From JASFYU01 sp045046905 (GTDB lineage Bacteria; Bacteroidota; Bacteroidia; Flavobacteriales; Flavobacteriaceae): a DNA stretch of 9,758 nucleotides. The notes beneath the pieces are model-generated. The model searched no databases. It had not been told where the DNA came from and saw only the letters and a program-made list of their open reading frames with translations. Positions 1-6,015 of the stretch are shown piece by piece; positions within the stretch are counted from its first letter, which is position 1; every line of letters starts with the position of its first letter. The stretch spans positions 1 through 9,758 of the forward strand of contig JASFYU010000125.1 in assembly GCA_045046905.1 (NCBI GenBank), read 5' to 3'. Made by a program: the position numbers and the translations under genes.

Positions 1-39
1 CATTCTTTATAAAGACACAAAAGGAGCTGGCCACTGCTG

Positions 40-63
40 TCCTCTGCAATAAAATACAGAGGA
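40..63 (+). repeat. 7-bp hairpin, possible terminator of upstream gene
   Basis: TCCTCTG (40-46) pairs perfectly with CAGAGGA (57-63) around a 10-base A/T-rich loop (47-56). The stem is short and no strong T-run follows, so a classical intrinsic terminator is doubtful. It could end transcription from a gene left of the window or be part of the recA leader RNA. Confidence 0.35.
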
Positions 64-173
64 ATCTATATTGAGTTAGAATATACTTATTTTACATAAG
101 ATGTATCTTTTCTAAAAAGGTTGCGTGGTGAAATGAAAATAGCGATTGGTGACTAGACAATATAGGTCAATGA

Positions 174-194
174 GACCCCTAAAACAAAGGGGTC
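174..194 (+). repeat. 7-bp GC-rich hairpin upstream of recA
   Basis: GACCCCT (174-180) pairs perfectly with AGGGGTC (188-194) around the loop AAAACAA. The four-C/four-G core stands out in AT-rich sequence. No T-run follows on either strand. It lies about 140 bases before the recA start, so it could be an operator palindrome, an RNA hairpin in the leader, or a worn terminator. Nothing in the sequence decides among these. Confidence 0.4.
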
Positions 195-331
195 CAAACT
201 GAAAATACCAGCTATAAATTTTCTCTCAAATTCTCATAAGAAACCTGTAGTTTTCTTTTGATAAAATTCAAATCATAAGTGGTATTATGAAAAAAGAAAT
301 GGTAATTTAGCATCCCTATATACCCGAAAAA

Positions 332-1336
332 ATGAGTTCCGAAAAAGAAGCAAAATTAAAAGCCCTCAAACTTACCCTTGACAAATTAGATAAAACTTAT
401 GGTAAAGGTACTGTGATGAAGATGGGGGACAAGCCAGTTGAAGATATTGAAGTGATACCCTCAGGTTCATTAGGCTTAGATGTTGCATTGGGCGTAGGAG
501 GATACCCTAGAGGCAGAGTTGTTGAAATTTACGGCCCTGAATCTTCTGGTAAAACCACTTTAGCTTTACATGCCATCGCAGAAGCTCAGAAAAAAGGAGG
601 TATTGCGGCCTTTATCGATGCGGAACATGCTTTTGACCGTTTTTATGCCGAAAAATTGGGGGTAGATATCGACAATTTGATTATTTCACAACCTGATAAT
701 GGAGAACAAGCATTAGAGATTGCAGATAATTTAATACGCTCAGGTGCTATTGACATTGTAGTTATTGATTCTGTAGCTGCTTTAACTCCGAAAAGCGAAA
801 TTGAAGGTGAAATGGGAGATTCTAAAATGGGTCTTCACGCCAGACTAATGTCTCAAGCGCTTCGTAAATTAACGGGTTCTATTAGCAAAACGAAATGTAC
901 CGTAATATTCATCAACCAACTTCGTGAAAAAATCGGGGTTATGTTCGGCAATCCTGAAACAACAACGGGAGGCAATGCTCTTAAATTTTACGCATCTGTA
1001 CGTTTAGATATTCGAAGGTCTACACAAATAAAAGATACCGATGGCGCGGTACAAGGTAATAAAACCAGAGTGAAAGTCGTCAAAAACAAGGTTGCCCCAC
1101 CCTTTAGGACCGCCGAGTTCGATATCATGTACGGCATAGGTATATCTAAGGTCGGCGAAATCATAGACCTTGGGGTAGAATACGAAATAATCAAAAAGAG
1201 TGGTTCTTGGTTTAGCTACGGAGACACCAAACTGGGTCAGGGTCGTGATGGGGTCAAAGGGCTTCTCAATGACAATCCTGAACTTTTTGAGGAACTAGAG
1301 GTGAAAATCAGAGAGGCCATTAACGCCTTAAAGTAG
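332..1336 (+). CDS. recA: Recombinase RecA
   Basis: RecA is the ATP-dependent strand-exchange protein of homologous recombination and repair, and the co-protease that triggers LexA-type self-cleavage where an SOS system exists. The 334-residue product is full length, slightly shorter than the E. coli protein because the acidic C-terminal tail is reduced. The Walker A motif GPESSGKT is at residues 68-75, with Lys74 in the phosphate loop. The catalytic glutamate is Glu98 in DAEHAF, and Walker B ends at Asp146 (VVIDS). The L2 region begins at the conserved Gln196 in FINQLREK, followed by the GNPETTTGG segment. All catalytic positions are present. The ATG at 332 gives the usual short N-terminal helix (residues 1-30), and no better start exists. 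The gene appears to be transcribed alone or with the lipoprotein gene 82 bp downstream; no terminator is visible between them. Confidence 0.98.
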   Translation: MSSEKEAKLKALKLTLDKLDKTYGKGTVMKMGDKPVEDIEVIPSGSLGLDVALGVGGYPRGRVVEIYGPESSGKTTLALHAIAEAQKKGGIAAFIDAEHAFDRFYAEKLGVDIDNLIISQPDNGEQALEIADNLIRSGAIDIVVIDSVAALTPKSEIEGEMGDSKMGLHARLMSQALRKLTGSISKTKCTVIFINQLREKIGVMFGNPETTTGGNALKFYASVRLDIRRSTQIKDTDGAVQGNKTRVKVVKNKVAPPFRTAEFDIMYGIGISKVGEIIDLGVEYEIIKKSGSWFSYGDTKLGQGRDGVKGLLNDNPELFEELEVKIREAINALK

Positions 1337-1418
1337 CCATTTACCGAGAATAACTGATTTAACCCCTACCAACGCAACCTTCGCTATTTGTTTACATCTT
1401 ATAAGCAAAACTATTGCT

Positions 1419-1832
1419 ATGAAGAGGTTGTATCTTATTTTGTACGTCACTAGTCTAATAACCTTAGGCTCATGTGAACTATCCGATGATGGTGAAAATT
1501 TTCACTATGAACCATTACAGATTACCAGTGTAGAACTGCCTGAATCATTTGACCTTCATGATGTTTATGATATTAAGGTTACGTTGTTGCGACCAAATGA
1601 TTGCACCATAATCGATGGCTTTAGCGTAAAGAAACCAGCATTGACCACTCGCAATATAGCGGCTATCGGCATTATATTGGAAAGAGACGATTGTAAAACG
1701 ATCAATAAAGAGGTTGAAGATTCATTCAGATTCGAAGTAATATATGATGAACCTTACCTGTTTCGTTTCTACACGGGAGATGATGAGAATGGCGAAGCAC
1801 AATATTTAGAGGTTGAAGTTCCGGTGAACTAA
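1419..1832 (+). CDS. Small putative lipoprotein, function unknown
   Basis: This encodes a 137-residue protein that I do not recognise by family. Residues 1-18 form a signal peptide: a basic start (MKR), a hydrophobic core and the lipobox LGSC with Cys19 as the lipidation site. The residues after the cysteine are acidic (ELSDDGE), a pattern associated with surface export of lipoproteins in Bacteroidota, although the exact export signal cannot be confirmed here. The mature part is acidic and rich in alternating hydrophobic residues, suggesting a small beta-sandwich. Two cysteines, Cys62 and Cys92, could form a disulfide in the periplasm or outside the cell. The gene lies between recA and the sigma factor gene on the same strand, about 130 bp before the sigma factor, so co-transcription with either is possible but not shown. 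Membrane anchoring is well supported; any role is unknown. Confidence 0.85.
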   Translation: MKRLYLILYVTSLITLGSCELSDDGENFHYEPLQITSVELPESFDLHDVYDIKVTLLRPNDCTIIDGFSVKKPALTTRNIAAIGIILERDDCKTINKEVEDSFRFEVIYDEPYLFRFYTGDDENGEAQYLEVEVPVN

Positions 1833-1962
1833 ATCATAGGGCCAGTTCATAAAACTAGGGTATAATCAATTTAAAAAGAATACAAATAGAAGCCTTGACC
1901 GCTATTGAGACCAATGAAGTGCCCGTCAGAGTTTCACTAATAATCTAACCCATATTAAGCGT

Positions 1963-2523
1963 CTGGAAGAACTCATAGACAATTGTAAAAAAGGCAATAG
2001 AAAGGCACAAGAACAATTATATAGGAAGTATGCCCATATACTGTTCGGTATCTGTCTCAAGTATTCGCACAATAAAATGGAGGCAGAAGACAATCTACAC
2101 GATAGTTTTATGATCATCTTCGAAAAAATTGGGCAATACAAATCAAAAGGATCTTTTGAAGGTTGGATAAAACGTATTACGGTAAATACGGTATTGCAAA
2201 AATATAGAACAGCCGAATATTTAAATATAGTGTCAGAAAATATTCAAGGACCAGAAGAAGTTGATTCAGAACACGAGCGTATAGATCTTCAGGCCTTATT
2301 GGGCTATATACGAGAACTCCCCAATAAATATCGAACAACTTTTAATTTATACGTATTAGATGGCTATTCCCATAAAGAAATCGGTACTCTTTTGGGAACA
2401 TCGACAGGAACATCAAAATCGAATCTTGCGCGGGCAAGAATGATTCTCAAAGAAAAAATCGAAACCAAAACCACCAAATCGATAGTTAATTTACTGATTA
2501 TTGCATTTGGAAGCATATCATAA
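1963..2523 (+). CDS. ECF-type RNA polymerase sigma factor, start codon uncertain
   Basis: This is a sigma-70 family factor of the extracytoplasmic-function type, expected to direct RNA polymerase to a small set of promoters. Region 2 is visible from the helix with QEQLYRKYAHILFGICLKYS through EAEDNLHDSF (the core-binding and -10 segment) to GWIKRITVNTVLQKYR. A linker follows, then region 4 with ELPNKYRTTFNLYVLDGYSH and a helix-turn-helix ending GTSKSNLARARMILK. The first in-frame ATG, at 2077, would cut off the start of region 2 although its coding continues upstream without a stop to 1918. No ATG, GTG or TTG lies in that open stretch, so I place the start provisionally at CTG 1963 (186 residues); ATT 1954 or ATA 1972 are alternatives. 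The stop is 20 bp before the next gene, the probable membrane-spanning anti-sigma partner. Family assignment is strong and the N-terminus is not. Confidence 0.85.
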   Translation: MEELIDNCKKGNRKAQEQLYRKYAHILFGICLKYSHNKMEAEDNLHDSFMIIFEKIGQYKSKGSFEGWIKRITVNTVLQKYRTAEYLNIVSENIQGPEEVDSEHERIDLQALLGYIRELPNKYRTTFNLYVLDGYSHKEIGTLLGTSTGTSKSNLARARMILKEKIETKTTKSIVNLLIIAFGSIS

Positions 2524-2543
2524 AAGCACAAAGTCATTGTAAA

Positions 2544-4100
2544 ATGGGCAAAAAGAACTTAGACAAACTATTCCAAGAGAAGTTTACCAACTTTTCAGCG
2601 GTTCCTGACAATGCCGTATGGCAGCGCATAGAAGCCTCCTTGGATAAAAAGAAAAAAAACCGAATAACTCCCCTTTGGTGGAAATTGGGCGGTATAGCCG
2701 CACTATTGGCCATATTGTTATACGCTATCAACCCCCTTGGAAAAGAATTCAAAGTAGATCAAAAAGTTACCGAAATCGAAAAAGTAGACCCCAATAATCA
2801 GGAGAAAACTACAGTCAAAGAAGATGCCTTCGAAATACGTAAAAATGAGAACACCATAATTACCGATTCAGGTACCTTAGATACGAAAAATGATACCAAC
2901 AACGCCCAAGATGTAAAGGAAAGTATCACCTCTTATACCGGTATAGAAAAAGGAGGTGAATCACAAAGTAAACAAGCCCAAAAAGACAAGGGCAGTGTTC
3001 GCTACAAAAATCATACTGCCGTGAAAGCAATTCAGATTACAGACATTGCCGCTAAAGACCAATCTAAAAATTTGGTCGAAGAAAATACTTCACCAGATAA
3101 AGATGCCGGCCCCATTTCGAATGTCATAAGTGAATCTTTGGCAGTTTCGGATAACGAAATAGAAAATAAAGAAATAAAGTTCGCAAATACTGATTTAGAT
3201 AAAAACAAGCTCGCATTTGAGAATTCTGCTCCTGACAGTAGTAACAGATTAAAAAAAGAAGGTATCGCCAAGGAAGAGGCAGATTACAAAAACAGCCTAG
3301 ATAACCCTAAAAAGAAATCAATCTTCGATGAGATTAAGGAGCAAGAAGAAAATACCGAGCTTGCTGTAAATACACGCGGTAAGTGGTCAGTCGGGGCCAA
3401 TGTTGCACCCGTATATTTTAACGGCTTCGGAGAAGGATCTCCGGTACATTCCATTTTTACCTCTAATTCTAAATCTGGCAATATTAACCTTAGTTACGGC
3501 CTTTCAGTTTCTTATGTGCTCAGTAAAAAACTAAGCATACGCTCAGGAATCAATAAAGTAGATTATGGCTATAATACCAATGATGTTGAATTTACCTCCT
3601 CGTTCGGAATTTCGGGAGACGGACAAATTGCGAATATCGATTATACGGCCCCCGCGGTGAATTTGGTATTAGAAAGTAAAATCGGCGGCAATGTGCTTAA
3701 AGACACCTTTGCAGAAGTCGCTGGTCTTAACAGTAGCCGTGATGGCGTAATGGCACAACAGTTCGGTTACCTTGAAATTCCTGTAGAGTTGAACTATGCC
3801 CTGCTTGACAAAAAATTCGGAGTTAGCCTTATCGGCGGTATTAGTTCGCTATTTTTAGTGAACAACTCAGTTGCTGTTACCTCAGGAGAACTAACGACCG
3901 AAATCGGCGAGGCCAATAATCTGAATACCGTAAACTTTAGCACCAATATTGGTTTTGGAGTCAGTTATAATTTCTCACCCAATATTAAACTCAATATAGA
4001 ACCCGTTTTTAAATATCAGCTGAACACCTTTTCGAATACCGCTGGTAGTTTTCGACCCTTCTCAGCAGGTATCTATAGCGGACTTAATTTTAAGTTCTAA
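2544..4100 (+). CDS. Putative membrane-spanning anti-sigma factor with outer-membrane beta-barrel
   Basis: This 518-residue protein appears to cross the whole envelope. Residues 1-43 are a hydrophilic, lysine-rich cytoplasmic segment (LDKLFQEKF, then VPDNAVWQRIEASLDKKKK). Residues 44-63 form one hydrophobic helix after a basic flank, with no signal-peptidase site. Residues 66-278 are a charged, low-complexity linker rich in Lys, Glu, Asp, Asn and Ser, long enough to cross the periplasm. Residues 279-518 alternate hydrophobic and polar residues in Gly/aromatic-rich strands like a small outer-membrane barrel, and the chain ends in Phe (GLNFKF), the usual Bam-recognised C-terminus. The gene starts 20 bp after the ECF sigma gene, the standard place for an anti-sigma factor. 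I infer that the N-terminal part holds the sigma factor and the barrel senses outer-membrane state. Automatic annotation would probably say only 'outer membrane beta-barrel protein'. Topology is well supported; anti-sigma function is inferred. Confidence 0.8.
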   Translation: MGKKNLDKLFQEKFTNFSAVPDNAVWQRIEASLDKKKKNRITPLWWKLGGIAALLAILLYAINPLGKEFKVDQKVTEIEKVDPNNQEKTTVKEDAFEIRKNENTIITDSGTLDTKNDTNNAQDVKESITSYTGIEKGGESQSKQAQKDKGSVRYKNHTAVKAIQITDIAAKDQSKNLVEENTSPDKDAGPISNVISESLAVSDNEIENKEIKFANTDLDKNKLAFENSAPDSSNRLKKEGIAKEEADYKNSLDNPKKKSIFDEIKEQEENTELAVNTRGKWSVGANVAPVYFNGFGEGSPVHSIFTSNSKSGNINLSYGLSVSYVLSKKLSIRSGINKVDYGYNTNDVEFTSSFGISGDGQIANIDYTAPAVNLVLESKIGGNVLKDTFAEVAGLNSSRDGVMAQQFGYLEIPVELNYALLDKKFGVSLIGGISSLFLVNNSVAVTSGELTTEIGEANNLNTVNFSTNIGFGVSYNFSPNIKLNIEPVFKYQLNTFSNTAGSFRPFSAGIYSGLNFKF

Positions 4101-4109
4101 ATGCATAGA

Positions 4110-4149
4110 ACCGTTTAAAGTAGTAGTTTTTAAACCGTCTTATTTTTTT
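4110..4149 (+). terminator. Intrinsic terminator between convergent genes
   Basis: A 10-bp stem with one C-C mismatch pairs 4110-4119 (ACCGTTTAAA) with 4129-4138 (TTTAAACCGT) around a 9-base loop. It is followed by CTTA and a run of seven T residues (4143-4149). It starts 10 bp after the stop of the barrel protein gene and so probably ends the sigma/anti-sigma transcript. The acyltransferase gene on the other strand ends at 4163, and there is no comparable T-run for that direction. Confidence 0.7.
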
Positions 4150-4162
4150 GACCAAAAGTGGG

Positions 4163-4897
4163 CTATGCTCCGAGTTCTTTCAGAATGGTATCTCTAACAT
4201 CTTCACGAAGTGTGGTTTTATCCTCAACGGCCAACAAACCAGTCTCAAAGAAAGAATGTACCCTGACACGTAATATGCCCGGGCCACCACTAAAAAAGCG
4301 AAAGGGAAATCGTTTTTTACAATCGTGGAAAGTTATCGGTACCACCGCTATATGATGGGCAATGGCCATTGTAAAAGCCCCGTCCTTAAAGCCGTCAAGA
4401 AGAATATGCTCTTCGGGCACTCCACCCTCAGGAAAAATACAAATACTCAAGCCTTGGTTCAATCTACGTTGTGCTCTCCGATACACCCCCATACGACTAC
4501 GCACGTCCTCACGGTCGACCAAGAGGCATACCCGTTTATAGAAAAAGCCGAAAAGTGGAATTTTAGCCAATTCTTTTTTACCTATAAAAACAAAGGGGTT
4601 TCTGCTGGTATACAGCATCAGCATAATATCTAACATACTGCTGTGATTGCCCACGAGCATATAGCTCACCCCCTTTTGCATTCTCTGCTCTCGAAAAATT
4701 TTCGGAGGGCATCCCATTCCATATAAAATAGGGGTAGCCCAAAGATTTCTAGCCATCCAAAAAAATTGGGGATACCATTTTTCTGAAAATGTAAAAAAGA
4801 ATAGAAAAGGAAAAAACACCACTATGGGTAGAGCTACCAGAAAATGGAACCAGATTCGGTAGAACATATGACCTATTTGCCTAAGAAGAGCGAGCAT
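4163..4897 (-). CDS. 1-acyl-sn-glycerol-3-phosphate acyltransferase family (PlsC-like)
   Basis: This is a membrane-bound lysophospholipid acyltransferase of 244 residues, expected to acylate the sn-2 position of lysophosphatidate in phospholipid synthesis or a related lysolipid or aminolipid. The order is typical: a hydrophobic N-terminal membrane segment (about residues 16-37), the catalytic motif NHSSMLD (84-90; His as base with Asp), the FIGKKELAKIPLFG block (about 104-117), the acceptor-binding motif FPEGG (155-159) and VVPITF (185-190). The usual FPEGTR motif is FPEGG here, a variant seen in Bacteroidota members as far as I recall, so substrate choice may differ from E. coli PlsC. I chose the ATG at 4897 over the TTG one codon upstream. 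The gene converges on the sigma/anti-sigma pair and is divergent from trpS, with 83 bp between the starts. The exact acyl acceptor cannot be read from sequence. Confidence 0.92.
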   Translation of the reverse strand: MLALLRQIGHMFYRIWFHFLVALPIVVFFPFLFFFTFSEKWYPQFFWMARNLWATPILYGMGCPPKIFREQRMQKGVSYMLVGNHSSMLDIMLMLYTSRNPFVFIGKKELAKIPLFGFFYKRVCLLVDREDVRSRMGVYRRAQRRLNQGLSICIFPEGGVPEEHILLDGFKDGAFTMAIAHHIAVVPITFHDCKKRFPFRFFSGGPGILRVRVHSFFETGLLAVEDKTTLREDVRDTILKELGA

Positions 4898-4980
4898 CAA
4901 TCAAAAGTAACTATTTGCTATCATCTTTTATGATTTGTTTTACCTTTACCCACCTAAAGACTGTTTTAAAAACATACAAA

Positions 4981-5949
4981 ATGGCAAGAATACTGACAGG
5001 CATACAGAGTACAGGAACCCCACATTTAGGAAATATCATGGGTGCCATAATGCCCGCCATTAAAATGGCAAAAAACCCTGAGAACGAGTCTTTCCTATTT
5101 ATTGCAGATATGCATTCACTGACCCAAATAAAAAATGGGAAAGAGCTGCGTAATAATACCTATGCTACCGCGGCTACTTGGTTGGCCTTTGACCTCAATA
5201 TCGAAAAAACGGTATTTTACAGACAAAGTGATGTGCCACAAGTTACTGAGCTGGCCTGGTACCTGAGTTGTTTTTTTCCCTATCAGCGCCTAACACTCGC
5301 CCATTCTTTCAAAGACAAGGCGAGCAGGTTAGAAGATGTGAATGCCGGCCTATTTTCATACCCCATGCTTATGGCGGCCGATATTTTACTCTATGATGCC
5401 CATATTGTTCCTGTCGGAAAAGACCAGCTACAACATTTAGAGATGACACGTGATGTCGCCTCGCGCTTTCATGCCCAGTTGGGCGACACCTTTGTACTGC
5501 CCGAAGCAAAAGTACAGGAAGAGACCATGTACATACCCGGTACCGATGGCGAAAAAATGAGTAAAAGCAAGGGCAACCTTATCAATATTTTTCTGCCTGA
5601 CAAACAATTACGCAAACAGATTATGGGGATTAAAACTGACAGCATACCCATGGATGACCCCAAAGACCCAGAGTCTGACAATGTCTTTGCCTTGTATAAA
5701 ATACTAGCCTCCGAAGCTCAAATTACAGAAATGCGACAAAATTATCTAGGCGGAAACTATGGCTACGGCCATGCTAAACAGGCGCTGTTCGAACTTATAT
5801 TGAAAAAATTTAGTGCCCCCCGTGAAAAATTCGATTATTATATGGCCCACCTCAACGAAATTGATGATGCTCTGGCATTCGGCGCCGAAAAGGCAAAAAA
5901 GGTAGCCGATGAGGTTCTGGAAAGGGTGAGGCACAAGCTAGGGTATTAG
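4981..5949 (+). CDS. trpS: Tryptophan--tRNA ligase
   Basis: This class I aminoacyl-tRNA synthetase joins tryptophan to tRNA-Trp using ATP. The 322-residue length is normal for bacterial TrpRS. The HIGH-type ATP motif is PHLGN at residues 14-18 after GIQSTGT, and the KMSKS loop is at 192-196. Asp134 in ADILLYDA is at the position that contacts the indole nitrogen in the Bacillus enzyme, and GKDQ (146-149) is also conserved, so the enzyme looks fully functional. The frame is open upstream to 4915, but the extra 22 residues are not TrpRS-like, and the ATG at 4981 starts the conserved MARILTGIQ. The 83-bp gap shared with the divergent acyltransferase gene should hold both promoters; no exact TAnnTTTG match was seen. 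The last roughly 90 codons reappear in degraded form near 9375-9556, on the far side of a dead gene. Confidence 0.98.
   Translation: MARILTGIQSTGTPHLGNIMGAIMPAIKMAKNPENESFLFIADMHSLTQIKNGKELRNNTYATAATWLAFDLNIEKTVFYRQSDVPQVTELAWYLSCFFPYQRLTLAHSFKDKASRLEDVNAGLFSYPMLMAADILLYDAHIVPVGKDQLQHLEMTRDVASRFHAQLGDTFVLPEAKVQEETMYIPGTDGEKMSKSKGNLINIFLPDKQLRKQIMGIKTDSIPMDDPKDPESDNVFALYKILASEAQITEMRQNYLGGNYGYGHAKQALFELILKKFSAPREKFDYYMAHLNEIDDALAFGAEKAKKVADEVLERVRHKLGY
5674..5949 (+). repeat. trpS 3'-end, copy A of a diverged direct repeat
   Basis: This is the coding 3' end of the intact trpS gene. It is the left copy of a direct repeat whose right, non-functional copy lies at about 9375-9556. Two blocks match: 5674-5715 and 5791-5946; the 78 bases from 5713 to 5790 are missing from the right copy. 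The repeats bracket the decayed exported-protein gene. See the relic entry for the alignment details. Confidence 0.8.
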
Positions 5950-6015
5950 TTTTACGTCTTTACTACAGTTGATTATTTTACTTTTTGTAAACTCAAGGTC
6001 TTGTTCATACAAACC

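Larger units (their letters stand above)
1..331. other. Non-coding recA leader region
   Basis: No convincing gene lies in these 331 bases. The first 87 bases contain short open frames that could be the tail of a gene starting outside the window, but none has recognisable protein character. The region holds two 7-bp inverted repeats (listed separately) and an A/T-rich stretch just before recA. I searched by eye for the Bacteroidota promoter pattern (TTG, then about 20 bases on TAnnTTTG) and found only near misses, so no promoter is called. There is no Shine-Dalgarno sequence before the recA ATG, which is normal for this phylum. The recA promoter is probably somewhere here, but I cannot place it. 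Confidence 0.6.

Noticed and set aside
287..310. Seven-codon leader peptide (MKKEMVI) before recA
   Set aside because: It lacks a regulatory codon run and a paired terminator/antiterminator, and ORFs this short arise often by chance.
2077..2079. ATG at 2077 as the true sigma factor start
   Set aside because: It would remove the first part of region 2, whose typical sequence is clearly encoded upstream in the same frame.
4325..4633. 102-codon plus-strand open frame inside the acyltransferase gene, with a similar shorter one at 4158-4355
   Set aside because: Both lie antisense to a gene with clear NHSSMLD and FPEGG motifs, and their translations have no domain-like features.
4915..4980. Upstream TTG start for trpS adding 22 residues
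   Set aside because: TrpRS homology begins at the ATG at 4981 (MARILTGIQ). The extra residues are not family-like, and the start would use a rare codon with no support.
5976..5992. TTTAC/GTAAA hairpin between trpS and the pseudogene as a terminator
   Set aside because: The stem is only five A/T-rich pairs and no T-run follows; too weak to call.
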